Shown: positions 37,401-46,024, counted from the first letter of the stretch. The stretch is DNA of 64,000 nt from an uncultured Brachybacterium sp. (GCF_947500705.1 NZ_CANMSY010000004.1:62001-126000); one strand, 5' to 3'. Notes: generated from the letters alone by a model not told the origin. Numbers and translations: made by a program.

Positions 37401-37796
37401 CCAGCCCCCACGAGCCGCCTGAACTGGCTGCTCCACGGGCCGGGACGCGTCGAGCACTGGCGCTGGGCAGCACGCTCTGGCTATATGGCCAGAGCGTGCT
37501 CTCTGCCGCCAGTACTCGACGCTCACCCTCCCGACACTCGGCACGCGAGGCGCTCGGGGCACTCGGGGCACTCGGGGCGCCAGCCACCAGGCACCAGGCA
37601 CCAGGCACCAGCCACGCAGTCCACATCTCGCGCCTGGTGAACCCGCGCACCACCGGCACCGCAGCCCTGGTCGGGCGCGCCTCCGGCCCCTACAGTGGTG
37701 CCGTCAGACCGGCCCGCTCACCCGGGCCTCAGCAGTGCATCTACCTCGGGTCCACCAGTGGATCGTCCAAGGCGGCACCCACCGTCCGGAGCAGTG
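37401..37796. other. intergenic region with hairpin and tandem repeats
   Basis: Holds palindromic repeat 37447-37522, three copies of GCACTCGGG (about 37550-37580) and three of CACCAGG (about 37587-37610). The rest precedes the MFS gene; GGAGC lies before its ATG. No gene is supported. Confidence 0.6.
37447..37522. repeat. palindromic repeat, family 2 (probable terminator)
   Basis: GCGTCGAG/CTCGACGC and ACTGGCG/CGCCAGT form the outer stem, and AGCACGCTCTGGC/GCCAGAGCGTGCT the inner stem around a TATAT-containing loop. It aligns over its whole length with 24567-24634. It follows the symporter gene. Confidence 0.72.
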
Positions 37797-39119
37797 ATGA
37801 CCACTCAGCAGACCTCCCCCGCGCCGCAGGCGCCCACCACCCTTCGCCGCGTCGCCGGCACCGCCTACTTCCCCATCGCGTTCGTGGCCCGCTTCCCGTT
37901 CGCGATGATGGTCGTGGGCACCCTGACCCTGGTGGTCTCCGCTCGCGAGTCGATCTGGCTGGGCGGCGTGAACTCGGCCGTGGTGGGGCTGGGCTCGGCC
38001 CTGGTCGGTCCTCTGCTCGGCGCCGCGGCCGACCGGATCGGGCAGCGGCCGGTCATCCTGCTCTCCGGGATCGTGAACTCGCTCGCGCTGCTGGCGATCG
38101 CCGCCGTGGCCTTCAGCGACCTGCCCGACATCGCGGTGCTCGCGGTCGGCTTCGTCATCGGCGCCTCCTCCCCGCAGATCGGCCCGTTCTCCCGCAGCCG
38201 CCTGGTGCATCTGATCCTCACCCGGCTTCCCAGCGGCCGCCGGGCCCACAGCCTCAACGCCACCATGGGCTACGAATCCGCCGCCGACGAGACAGCGTTC
38301 GTGTTCGGGCCCGTGGTGGTGGGCCTGCTCGCGACCACCCTGAGCCCCGCCGCGCCGATGATCGGTGCGGCGGTGCTCACGCTCCTGTTCGTCACCGCCT
38401 TCGCCCTGCACCCCACGGCCAAGGTCGCCGCGCCGACCGCCGAGGAGCCCGTCGCCCAGGCCCCCGCCAGGGAGCTGCGCACGCTCCGCGTGCTGGTGGT
38501 CGTCGCCGGCGCGCTCGGCGTGGGACTGTTCTTCGGCACGGTGCTCACCTCGCTCACCGCCTTCCTCGCCGACACCGGGAACGGCGACTCGGCCGGTCTG
38601 GTCTACGGCGTGATGGGCGTCGGCTCGACGATCCTGGCGCTGTCCGTCGCACGCTTCCCCGAGCGTTTCCGCCTCTCGGCGCGGTGGCTCAGCTTCTCCG
38701 CGCTGATGCTCGCCTCGATGATCGGCTTCGGACTCGCAGGCGGCCTGAGCGGCCTCATCGTGGCGATGGCGATCGCCGGGATCGGGATCGGGCCGACGAT
38801 CGTGACGCTCTACAGCCTCGCCGCCGAGCGCAGCCCCCAGGGCCGCTCGGCGACCCTGATGACCATGCTCGGCTCGGCCACGATCGTCGGCCAGTCCGCC
38901 GCCTCCGCCCTGACCGGCGCGGTCGCCGAAGGCGCCGGGTCCCCGGTGGCGATGTGGCTGCCCGTCGGTGCGGCCGCCCTGGTGGTGCTCGCCGCCGTGG
39001 TCAACGCGCTGGTCTGCCGGGCCGCGGATCCCAGCCTCCTGCCGAAGCACGAGCTGAGCGACCAGGAGCTCCGCGAGGAGGCCCGCACGCTCACGGAGCT
39101 CCCCACCGAGCATCTCTGA
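37797..39119 (+). CDS. MFS transporter
   Basis: A 440-residue major facilitator protein with about twelve helices. The loop after helix 2 has AAADRIGQRPVILLSG, the classic MFS signature. A longer hydrophilic loop is seen at about 215-235 between the halves. No strong substrate motif is visible; sugar or drug efflux is possible. The ATG at 37797 follows GGAGC; GTG directly before it is an alternative start. It stands between repeat-rich spacer and a convergent oxidoreductase gene 32 bp downstream. Confidence 0.88.
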   Translation: MTTQQTSPAPQAPTTLRRVAGTAYFPIAFVARFPFAMMVVGTLTLVVSARESIWLGGVNSAVVGLGSALVGPLLGAAADRIGQRPVILLSGIVNSLALLAIAAVAFSDLPDIAVLAVGFVIGASSPQIGPFSRSRLVHLILTRLPSGRRAHSLNATMGYESAADETAFVFGPVVVGLLATTLSPAAPMIGAAVLTLLFVTAFALHPTAKVAAPTAEEPVAQAPARELRTLRVLVVVAGALGVGLFFGTVLTSLTAFLADTGNGDSAGLVYGVMGVGSTILALSVARFPERFRLSARWLSFSALMLASMIGFGLAGGLSGLIVAMAIAGIGIGPTIVTLYSLAAERSPQGRSATLMTMLGSATIVGQSAASALTGAVAEGAGSPVAMWLPVGAAALVVLAAVVNALVCRAADPSLLPKHELSDQELREEARTLTELPTEHL

Positions 39120-39151
39120 GCAGCCCCGAGCTAATCCGAGCTGCTCCGCGC

Positions 39152-40546
39152 TCACCTCCGCAGCACGTGGCGCAGCGCCTCCTCGAGGGTGCGGTGCGCG
39201 GGCTCGAAACCGCTCGCCCGCAGTCTCGCGTCGGAGACGTTCTGATCGGTGCGGATCAGCTCGTCCGCTGCCGGGCCACCGAGCACCAGGCGGGGTCCTG
39301 ACGGGGGCACCGGCAGCAGCGAGGGCCGGTGCAGCACCGTCCCGAGGGTGCGGGCGAACTCCCTGGCGCTCACCGGCTGCGGCCCGACCCCGTTGACCGG
39401 TCCGTGCAGCTCGGCGCTGAGCGCGGCGTGCGCGAAGCTGCGCACGATGTCATCCAGCGAGATCCACGAGGTCATCGCGTCCCCGTCGGTGAGCCTGCCG
39501 CCCGCCCCGGCCAGGAACAGCGGCAGCTGGGGCAGCAGCGGGCCACCGCCGTCGCTCAGCGCGATCCCGGTGCGCACGTGCGCGACCCGCACCCCGGCCT
39601 CCGCGGCCGCGTGGGTCGAGCGCTCCCAGTCCCGGACCAGATCCGCGAGGAACCCCTCGCCGCCGGGGTCCGCCTCGGTGAGCAGCTCGTGGGGACGGCG
39701 CGGGCCGTAGAGCCCGATCGCGGAGGCCTGGACGAGCGCCGCAGGGCCCTCGCGCATCCCGGCGAGGGTGCGGGAGATCAGCGTCGTGCCGTTCACCCGT
39801 GAGTCGCGGATCTCGCGGCGGGTCGTCGGGGTCCAGCGGGTCGCGATCGAGCGGCCGGCGAGATTGACGACCACGTCCACGCCTTCGAGGTCGGCCGGAT
39901 CCAGCGCCCCGGACTTCGGGTCCCAGGAGATCTCTCCCGGGCCCACCTGGTTCTCGCGGACCATCCGGCGCACCGTGTGCCCACCGGTCTCCAGCAGCGC
40001 CGCGAGCTGGGTGCCGATCAGGCCGGAGGAGCCGGTGATCGCGATCGTGCGGCGCGGGGTGTCGACGAAACGGGCGTGGAAGTCGAGGTCGTCGTGCAGC
40101 TGGCGGGCACGGAAGGCGAGCAGGCGGCGAATCTGCGACTCGGCGAGCGGGGTCAGACGCTCGAGCCTGCGCGGGAGCTCGAGCTCGATGCTGTCGTGGA
40201 GCGCGGTGGCGCTGCCGCCGGCAGCGTCGGCGGTGCCGGCGTCGGCCTCGATGCGGTGCTCGTGACGCCAGGTGCGCCAGGGCCCGCGGACCTGCTGGTC
40301 CACGAAACGGCCCTGCGGGTCATGCTCGAGATGGCGCAGGATCCAATGCGGGCGCAGTGCGGTGGGCAGCGCCGACGGGCCGAGACGCACCCCGACGAGC
40401 CGGCCGACCTGCACCCCTCCGGCGTCCGGCGCATCGGCCGAGGCGAGCCCGGGCGGGGTGAGCCGCACCAGGGCGCCGGGGCGGTCATGCCAGGCGAGAA
40501 CCTCGGACGGCGGGTGCGCAACCCGGTGGACGGTCTCGACCCTCAT
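39152..40546 (-). CDS. TIGR01777-type oxidoreductase with SRPBCC-like N-terminus
   Basis: A 464-residue protein. Residues 1-160 form an SRPBCC/START-like lipid or ligand-binding domain. From about 168 a Rossmann domain begins (AITGSSGLIGTQLAALLETGGH), with VVVNLAGRSIATRW, ASAIGLYG and SWISLDDIVRSFAHA, typical of the TIGR01777 family related to SulA/YfcH-type epimerases. This two-domain fusion is common in Actinobacteria; its reaction is unknown. AGGAAA lies before the ATG at 40546. The frame stays open 80 codons upstream to a GTG at 40786, including a Trp-rich hydrophobic segment, but that start lacks a usable ribosome site. Confidence 0.87.
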   Translation of the reverse strand: MRVETVHRVAHPPSEVLAWHDRPGALVRLTPPGLASADAPDAGGVQVGRLVGVRLGPSALPTALRPHWILRHLEHDPQGRFVDQQVRGPWRTWRHEHRIEADAGTADAAGGSATALHDSIELELPRRLERLTPLAESQIRRLLAFRARQLHDDLDFHARFVDTPRRTIAITGSSGLIGTQLAALLETGGHTVRRMVRENQVGPGEISWDPKSGALDPADLEGVDVVVNLAGRSIATRWTPTTRREIRDSRVNGTTLISRTLAGMREGPAALVQASAIGLYGPRRPHELLTEADPGGEGFLADLVRDWERSTHAAAEAGVRVAHVRTGIALSDGGGPLLPQLPLFLAGAGGRLTDGDAMTSWISLDDIVRSFAHAALSAELHGPVNGVGPQPVSAREFARTLGTVLHRPSLLPVPPSGPRLVLGGPAADELIRTDQNVSDARLRASGFEPAHRTLEEALRHVLRR

Positions 40547-40802
40547 AGCGTTTCCTGACCTCGACGAACGGGTCCCCTCACGGTACGCATCGCGGGACTG
40601 CGAGGGAAGGGGCCGCGGGCTCGCATCGGCCGCTCGCGGCGCGAATACGCCTCCGATGCGCAGCACCATCCTGGCCACCGTGAGCCACAGCGTCCAGGGG
40701 GTGAGGTCCAGCAGCCAGGCGACCCCCGGGTCCGGGGCCCGTGGTGGGGCGATCTCCCGCAGGGAACCGGGGGCCGAGGACGGCACCGCCTCCGGGCAGA
40801 GA

Positions 40803-40893
40803 AGGACCCCTCGTGCACCTGCCAGAGCTCACCTGCCCTTGCTGCCGTCAAGCCCTGGGGGAGTTCAGCAAGATGACACCGCACGAGGGGTCG
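40803..40893 (-). ncRNA. ffs: signal recognition particle RNA (4.5S, small bacterial type)
   Basis: The minus strand carries CTTGCTGAACTCCCCCAGG, then GCTTGACGGCAGCAAGGGC, the asymmetric-loop and tetraloop part of actinobacterial SRP RNA where Ffh binds. The ends CCCCTCGTGC and GCACGAGGGG form a perfect 10-bp closing helix (40881-40890/40807-40816). TACACT at about 40899-40904 (minus strand) is a probable -10 seven nt before the 5' end. Length about 90 nt fits the small Rfam class. It guides ribosomes making membrane and exported proteins to the membrane with Ffh. Confidence 0.88.
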
Positions 40894-41130
40894 CAATAAG
40901 TGTAACGGCTCTCCAGCCCCGATTTCGAGTCCCTGCTGAGCGACTCCGGTCACGACGCGCCGGAAGGGGCGGCGAGGTGTCATCCCACCGACTCCCCTCG
41001 GCGCCGCACGACAGCTCCACCTGGACGACTACAAGCACCCGGAATACGAGTTGCATAACGACCCGGCCACGGGAGGCTGAAAGAACCCTCAGAGCCCTGG
41101 GTGTCCGGTATGTTCCATCCAGCACTAAGA

Positions 41131-41146
41131 GGTGACTGCAGTCACC
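41131..41146. promoter_or_regulatory. perfect 16-bp palindrome upstream of AGCS gene
   Basis: GGTGACTGCAGTCACC is fully self-complementary and lies 53 bp before the symporter ATG, just after a TATGTT hexamer, a good operator position. Confidence 0.5.
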
Positions 41147-41198
41147 CCTGCACGCGACGCCAAGGGTGCCGTCGCTTCCCCTATTCCCAGGAGCCCTC

Positions 41199-42770
41199 AT
41201 GATCGCCGAAATGATCAACGGCGCGAACAACCTGATCTGGTCCATCCCCCTGATCGGGCTCTGTCTTCTCGCCGGCCTCTACTTCACCATCCGCACCGGC
41301 CTCCTCCAGGTGCGCAACATCCCCGACATGCTCGCCCAGCTGAAGAAGGGCGAGACCTCCCCGGACGGCACCTCGTCGTTCCAGTCGCTGATGATGTCGC
41401 TCGCCGGCCGCGTCGGCATGGGCAACATCGGTGGCGTCGCCACCGCCATCGCCTTCGGCGGCCCCGGCGCCGTGTTCTGGATGTGGGCCTCCGCCTTCCT
41501 CGGCGCAGCCACCTCGTTCATCGAGTGCACCCTCGGCCAGATCTACAAGGAGAAGGACCGCGACACCGGCGAGTACCGCGGCGGTCCGGCGTATTACTTC
41601 GAGAAGGCCTACAAGCACAAGGCCCCGGGCCTGTCGCTGTTCTACGGGATCCTGTTCTCGATCGTCACCATCCTCGCGATGAGCTTCTTCCTGCCGGGCG
41701 TGCAGGCCAACGGCATGGCTTCCGCGATCGACAACGCCTGGGGCATCCCCACCTGGGTGACCGCCATCGGTCTGGTGATCGGCCTGGGCTTCATCGTCAT
41801 CGGCGGCGTCAAGCGCATCGCCCACTTCGCGGCGTTCGTGGTGCCGGCCATGGCGATCCTCTACATCATCATCGCGCTCGTGGTGCTGTTCATGAACTTC
41901 ACCGAGATCCCCCGCGTGTTCGGGCTGATCTTCTCCAGCGCGTTCGGCGTCCAGCCGATCTTCGGCGCGATCGTCGGTCTCGCCATCAAGTGGGGCGTCC
42001 AGCGCGGCATCTACTCCAACGAGGCCGGCCAGGGCACCGGCCCGCACGCCGCGGCCGCCGCCGAAGTGTCCCACCCCGCCAAGCAGGGCTTCGCGCAGTC
42101 GTTCTCGGTGTACATCGACACCCTGTTCGTGTGCTCAGCGACCGCGTTCATCATCATCTCCACCGGCATGTTCAACACCTTCTCGAACGAGGAGTGGGCC
42201 GACGGCACCTCTCCGGTGATCGGCAGCGGCACCGCCGAGATGAGCACCAGCGTCGAGCCCGGCCCGGGCTTCGTGCAGAACGGCCTCGACTCGATCTTCC
42301 CGGGCCTCGGACCGTCGTTCATCGCCGTCGCGCTGGGGTTCTTCGTGTTCACCACCATCGTGGCCTACTACTACATGGCCGAGGTGAACCTCAACTACCT
42401 CACCCGCAAGATGAAGAACCGCGTGCTCGCCCGCGGGATGCTCCGTCTGCTGCAGGCCCTGGTGCTCGTCTCCGTGGCCTACGGAGCCGTCACCAGCGCC
42501 GGTGCGGCGTGGGGCCTGGGCGATATCGGCGTGGGCTCGATGGCCTGGCTGAACATCGTCGGCATCCTGGTCATCCAGGGCCCCGCCCTGAAGGCGCTCA
42601 AGGACTACCGCGAACAGAAGAAGGCAGGCCTGGACCCGCAGTTCGATCCGCGCAAGCTCGGCATCCAGGGCGCCACGTTCTGGGAGATGCGGGCCGACGG
42701 CCACGCCCTCCAGGGCAAGACCGGCGAGGAGCTGCCGCCCGCGCAGCTGGGGATCGACACCAAGAGCTGA
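41199..42770 (+). CDS. alanine/glycine:cation symporter (AGCS family)
   Basis: A 523-residue sodium/amino-acid symporter with about 11 helices, starting with LIWSIPLIGLCLLAGLYFTIRTGLLQ. GRVGMGNIGGVATAIAFGGPGAVFWMW is the AGCS core (given in part: substrate and sodium residues of helix 1-3), followed by FIECTLGQIYKEKD, YYFEKA, and the conserved GIYSNEAGQGTGPHAAAAA. AGGAG lies 5 nt before the ATG. Imports alanine or glycine. A palindrome in the leader may be a regulator site. It is convergent with the aldo/keto reductase, and a strong hairpin separates them. Confidence 0.93.
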   Translation: MIAEMINGANNLIWSIPLIGLCLLAGLYFTIRTGLLQVRNIPDMLAQLKKGETSPDGTSSFQSLMMSLAGRVGMGNIGGVATAIAFGGPGAVFWMWASAFLGAATSFIECTLGQIYKEKDRDTGEYRGGPAYYFEKAYKHKAPGLSLFYGILFSIVTILAMSFFLPGVQANGMASAIDNAWGIPTWVTAIGLVIGLGFIVIGGVKRIAHFAAFVVPAMAILYIIIALVVLFMNFTEIPRVFGLIFSSAFGVQPIFGAIVGLAIKWGVQRGIYSNEAGQGTGPHAAAAAEVSHPAKQGFAQSFSVYIDTLFVCSATAFIIISTGMFNTFSNEEWADGTSPVIGSGTAEMSTSVEPGPGFVQNGLDSIFPGLGPSFIAVALGFFVFTTIVAYYYMAEVNLNYLTRKMKNRVLARGMLRLLQALVLVSVAYGAVTSAGAAWGLGDIGVGSMAWLNIVGILVIQGPALKALKDYREQKKAGLDPQFDPRKLGIQGATFWEMRADGHALQGKTGEELPPAQLGIDTKS

Positions 42771-42796
42771 TCCCTCGACACGCACCGCAGCGAAAG

Positions 42797-42837
42797 CCGA
42801 AGGGCCGGACCGTCATCGCGACGGACCGGCCCTTCGG
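42797..42837. terminator. bidirectional terminator hairpin
   Basis: CCGAAGGGCCGG pairs with CCGGCCCTTCGG, extended by CCGTC/GACGG after an A-A mismatch, around the 5-nt loop ATCGC. It lies 26 bp past the symporter stop and 28 bp past the convergent reductase stop. Confidence 0.8.
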
Positions 42838-42865
42838 TCATTGCACCATCGTTCCGGCCGACAGC

Positions 42866-43870
42866 TCAGCTCAGCCGCGCCCCGGGCGCCTGGGTCAGCG
42901 CCGCGTCGGTCTCGGGGATCTCGCCGAGCACCTCGTCGATGCGGGCCTTGACGTCGGCATCGAGCGTGATCCCCACAGCCTTGACGTTCTCGGTGACCTG
43001 CTCGGGCCGCGAGGCGCCGATGATCGCGCCGGCCACGTTGTCGTTGCTGAGCACCCAGGCCACGGCGAGCTGCGCCGGGGTGAGGCCGAGCTCCTCCGCG
43101 ATCGGGAGCAGGCCCTGCACCGCGGTGAGCACCTCGTCGTTCAGGAAGCGCTTGATCATGTCGGCGCCGCCCTTCTCGTCGCGGGCGCGCGACCCCTCGG
43201 GCGCCGGGGTGCCGGGCTTGTACTTGCCGGTGAGGATGCCCTGGGCGACAGGGGACCACACGATCTGGGAGATGCCGAGCTCACGCGAGGTGGGGACCAC
43301 GCGCTCCTCGATCACGCGCCACAGCATCGAGTACTGGGGCTGGTTGGAGACCAGCTGGATGCCGAGCTCGCGGGCCAGCTGATGGCCGGCGCGCAGCTGG
43401 TCGGCGTTCCACTCGGACACCCCGATGTACAGCGCCTTGCCGGAATGGACGACGTCGGCGAAGGCCTGCATCGTCTCCTCGAGCGGGGTCGCGACGTCAT
43501 AGCGGTGTGCCTGGTAGAGGTCCACATAGTCGGTCTGCAGGCGGCGCAGCGAGGCGTCGATCGACTCGCGGATGTGCTTGCGGGACAGGCCGGTGTCGTT
43601 GTGCCCCTTGGGACCGGTGGGGAAGTACACCTTGGTGAAGATCTCGAGCGACTCGCGACGCTCACCCTTCAGCGCCTCGCCGAGGACCACCTCCGCGGCG
43701 GTGTTCGCATAGGTGTCGGCGGTGTCGAAGGTGCTGATCCCGGCGTCGAGCGCGGCGCGCACGCAGGCGCGGGCACGGTCGTCCTCCACCTGGGAGGCAT
43801 GGGTGAGCCAGTTCCCGTAGATGATCTCGCTGATCTTGAGGCCGGAGCGGCCGAGGTGACGATGTTCCAT
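42866..43870 (-). CDS. aldo/keto reductase
   Basis: A 334-residue NADPH-dependent TIM-barrel reductase. The catalytic tetrad is visible: Asp and Tyr in FDTADTYAN (about 48-56), Lys in FTKVYFPTG (about 79) and His in YQAHRYD (about 120). It resembles the voltage-gated K+ channel beta-subunit/YghZ-type group (GSRARDEKGGADMIKRFLND near 225). Reduces aldehydes or ketones; physiological substrate unknown. It is divergent from the DUF779 gene with 83 bp shared upstream. Confidence 0.9.
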   Translation of the reverse strand: MEHRHLGRSGLKISEIIYGNWLTHASQVEDDRARACVRAALDAGISTFDTADTYANTAAEVVLGEALKGERRESLEIFTKVYFPTGPKGHNDTGLSRKHIRESIDASLRRLQTDYVDLYQAHRYDVATPLEETMQAFADVVHSGKALYIGVSEWNADQLRAGHQLARELGIQLVSNQPQYSMLWRVIEERVVPTSRELGISQIVWSPVAQGILTGKYKPGTPAPEGSRARDEKGGADMIKRFLNDEVLTAVQGLLPIAEELGLTPAQLAVAWVLSNDNVAGAIIGASRPEQVTENVKAVGITLDADVKARIDEVLGEIPETDAALTQAPGARLS

Positions 43871-43953
43871 GCGGAAACCCTATGGCCGCAGAGGAGGTCT
43901 ATCGTGGTGAGCCACGACACATTCCCATCGGCCCCTCGAGCGAAGGACTCGCC

Positions 43954-44511
43954 ATGACCGACCTCTCCGCCTCCGCTCCCCCGCAGTTCACCCGCACCGC
44001 GGCCCCGCCCGGCCCGCAGGCGGGCCAGCCGCCCGCGCCGCCGCTGCCCGAGCCGTCCGCCTCGGACGACGTCCTCGAGATGGCGCCGACGGTCGAGGAC
44101 GAGGACTTCTCCCGCGTCGCGTTCACGGGCGCGGCGGTCGCGCAGATCCAGCGCCTGATCGACCGCAACGGGCCGCTGATGTTCCACCAGTCCGGCGGCT
44201 GCTGCGACGGGTCCTCGCCCATGTGCTTCCCCGAAGGCGACTTCCTCACCGGGGACGCCGACGTGAAGATGGGGCACGTCGAGGTGCCGCTGCCGGACGG
44301 CACCACCAGCCCGCTGGACTTCTGGATGAGTCGCGAGCAGTTCGCCTACTGGCGCCACACCCACCTCACGATCGACCTCGTGGACGGCCGCGGCGGCGGC
44401 TTCAGCCTCGAGACACCCGACGGGAAGAGATTCCTGACCCGGTCGCGGATGCTCGAGAACCGAGAAGCAGCAGGAGCAGGAGCAGGAGGCGCAGATGACA
44501 CCGCCGGATGA
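43954..44511 (+). CDS. DUF779 domain protein
   Basis: A 185-residue protein. The N-terminus (to about 40) is Pro/Ala-rich and disordered. The DUF779 domain covers about 45-165: FHQSGGCCDGSSPMCFPEGDF (given to the limit) carries three Cys in a CC...C arrangement plus His, a likely metal site. DFWMSREQFAYWRHTHLTIDLV follows. DUF779 genes often lie next to aldehyde dehydrogenases and acetone or alcohol catabolic genes; here the divergent neighbour is an aldo/keto reductase. The next gene overlaps its end by 17 bp. Confidence 0.82.
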   Translation: MTDLSASAPPQFTRTAAPPGPQAGQPPAPPLPEPSASDDVLEMAPTVEDEDFSRVAFTGAAVAQIQRLIDRNGPLMFHQSGGCCDGSSPMCFPEGDFLTGDADVKMGHVEVPLPDGTTSPLDFWMSREQFAYWRHTHLTIDLVDGRGGGFSLETPDGKRFLTRSRMLENREAAGAGAGGADDTAG

Positions 44512-44761
44512 CCTCACCGCCGGGGGAACCCTGCCCCCGCCGAGCGAGCCTCCGCTGACCCCGCCCGGGTATCCGCCCACGGACCCTCCCACCGAGCCGC
44601 CGACGCAGCCGCCGGGCGCCCCGCCCACCGGTCCCCCGATGCCGATCCCGGGCCGTCCGCCCGAGCCGAGCCCCGAACCGGCCCCGGAGCCGCTGCCCCA
44701 GCCCGAGCAGCCTCCGCCGGTCGATCCGCCGCCCGACGCGCCGCCCTCGACGCCGTTCTGA
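44495..44761 (+). CDS. small proline-rich protein
   Basis: An 88-residue protein, almost half proline, beginning MTPPDDLTAGG and consisting of PPT, PPS, PEP and PQP turns; no cysteine, no signal peptide. A strong AGGAGG site inside the end of the DUF779 gene precedes its ATG and supports translation; the overlap implies coupling. It may be a polyproline-helix linker or adhesion-type protein. A similar but broken frame is at 6783-7165. Function unknown. Confidence 0.55.
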   Translation: MTPPDDLTAGGTLPPPSEPPLTPPGYPPTDPPTEPPTQPPGAPPTGPPMPIPGRPPEPSPEPAPEPLPQPEQPPPVDPPPDAPPSTPF

Positions 44762-44773
44762 GGGGCGGGTCTG

Positions 44774-44818
44774 CCGGACGGGACCCAGCCGGACGGGACC
44801 CAGCCGGACGGGACCCAA
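44774..44818. repeat. 15-bp tandem repeat, three copies, intergenic
   Basis: CCGGACGGGACCCAG repeats three times (the last with one change at its end) in the 76-bp gap between two convergent genes. It contains GGGTCC-like pairing and may block transcription. Confidence 0.75.
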
Positions 44819-44837
44819 CGGCCGAGGGGAAAGGCAC

Positions 44838-45683
44838 TCACATCGGCACGTTCGCAGCGACCGCGCAGGCGAGCAGCCATTGCCGGGGTCCCGTCTCGGC
44901 CGCGCGGGCGACGACCTCATGCCCGACCTCGTCCTCGAGCTCAGCCAGCTCCAGCACCCAGCGCCGCGCGATCTCGTCCTCGGGCTCTCGCCTGGGACCT
45001 GCCCCGGTCCCCGCCACGGTCGGGATCTCCCGCTCGAGATCTCGCGCGTCGCGGTGCGAGGATCGGACCCCCTCGTACCAGGCGGCGAGGGGTGCGTCGC
45101 GAGTGCGCAGCACGAGCAGCCCGACGGCGAGCAGGTGGCCCACCGCGGCGACCGCCCACACCCCCGCCGCGGAGACGCCGTCAAGCTCCCCGACCTGCCC
45201 GCTCTGCAGCAGGAGGACCAGGCCGGCGAGCCCCGTGAGCACCGCTCCGGCACCGCTGATCCACCAGCCCGCGGCCGGGGCGCGGCGCGGGGAGGGCACG
45301 CACAGCGCCGCGAGCAGCTGGAGACCCGCGACGGCGATCAGCAGGATCGGCGAGACCTCGAGGAACAGCGCGAGATCCGGGCGCTCGCGGAATTTGCTGG
45401 GCAGCAGGAACGAGGCCGCGGCTATCGCACCCAGGAAGACCGCCCCGAGCACCACCCACCACAGGACGACGTGAAGACGCCGCCAGGGAGAGCGCACCAG
45501 GGCGTCCGCGGAGCGCAGCGCCGCGAGTCCGTGCGCGTCCATCAGCGCTCTGCGCCGGCTGCTCAGTGCACTCGTCCGCTGCCTCCACCGCTCATCGTGA
45601 CCGTCGAGCGCACGCTTCGCCGCCTCGGCGACACGGCCGTGCTGGCGGGCACCGCCGACCGAGAGATCGGCTCCCACCTTCAC
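44838..45683 (-). CDS. membrane protein of unknown function
   Basis: A 281-residue protein with four hydrophobic segments: VVLWWVVLGAVFLGAIAAASF (about 73), LALFLEVSPILLIAVAGLQLLAALC (104), WWISGAGAVLTGLAGLVLLLQ (139) and AGVWAVAAVGHLLAVGLLVL (173). Cytoplasmic ends are charged: a basic N-terminal helix and an acidic C-terminal helix (ARRWVLELAELEDEVGHEVV). No family recognised. GTG start with a CAGGA site. Probably co-directional with the small gene 45806-46024. Confidence 0.68.
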   Translation of the reverse strand: MKVGADLSVGGARQHGRVAEAAKRALDGHDERWRQRTSALSSRRRALMDAHGLAALRSADALVRSPWRRLHVVLWWVVLGAVFLGAIAAASFLLPSKFRERPDLALFLEVSPILLIAVAGLQLLAALCVPSPRRAPAAGWWISGAGAVLTGLAGLVLLLQSGQVGELDGVSAAGVWAVAAVGHLLAVGLLVLRTRDAPLAAWYEGVRSSHRDARDLEREIPTVAGTGAGPRREPEDEIARRWVLELAELEDEVGHEVVARAAETGPRQWLLACAVAANVPM

Positions 45684-45805
45684 GATCCTGACCTCACAGT
45701 CACAGTCCCGTCCTCACCGTCGCACAGCCCCGTCCCCACCGTCCCGTCGCCGGCGAGGTCCGCGTCGCAGGATCGCACGAACCTCCCGTCCGACGGGACG
45801 CGAGC

Positions 45806-46024
45806 TCATTGACTACAGTCGTCCCCCCTATCCTCTCGGGCCTCCCTGCCCTCACCGACCCCGCGCTCTTCGGACCGGAGCGCACTCCCCCGCTCGCCCG
45901 CTGATGCGGCCGCGACGGCTCGCCGCGCGCCATGGACGAGGGCGAGACCGACGAGCGTGAGGATCGCGCAGGCGAGGACTATGCTGCGCTGGCCGAGCAG
46001 AGGGAGGGCGCCGAAGGCGATCAC
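45806..46024 (-). CDS. small single-helix membrane protein
   Basis: A 72-residue protein. One membrane helix (MIAFGALPLLGQRSIVLACA then ILTLVGLALVHGA) is followed by a charged Arg/Glu/Gly-rich tail. GTG start with GAGGAG 5 nt before it, one of the better ribosome sites here. No family recognised. It lies 120 bp upstream of the four-helix membrane protein and divergent from the reductase at 46130. Confidence 0.5.
   Translation of the reverse strand: MIAFGALPLLGQRSIVLACAILTLVGLALVHGARRAVAAASAGERGSALRSEERGVGEGREAREDRGDDCSQ

Larger units (their letters stand above)
40547..41198. other. divergent region carrying SRP RNA and palindrome
   Basis: Contains on the minus strand the SRP RNA (40803-40893) and an uncertain upstream extension of the TIGR01777 frame (40547-40786), and on the plus strand a palindrome (41131-41146) and TATGTT at 41109-41114 as a possible -10 for the symporter gene. 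Confidence 0.6.

Noticed and set aside
40547-40786. N-terminal 80-residue extension of the TIGR01777 protein, including a Trp-rich hydrophobic segment
   Set aside because: Frame is open, but the GTG has its GGAGG only 2 nt away, while the inner ATG at 40546 has a good site and starts the conserved domain.
40930-41000. tRNA-like 3' half (TTTCGAGTCCC) near the SRP RNA
   Set aside because: No acceptor, anticodon or D arm can be folded around it.
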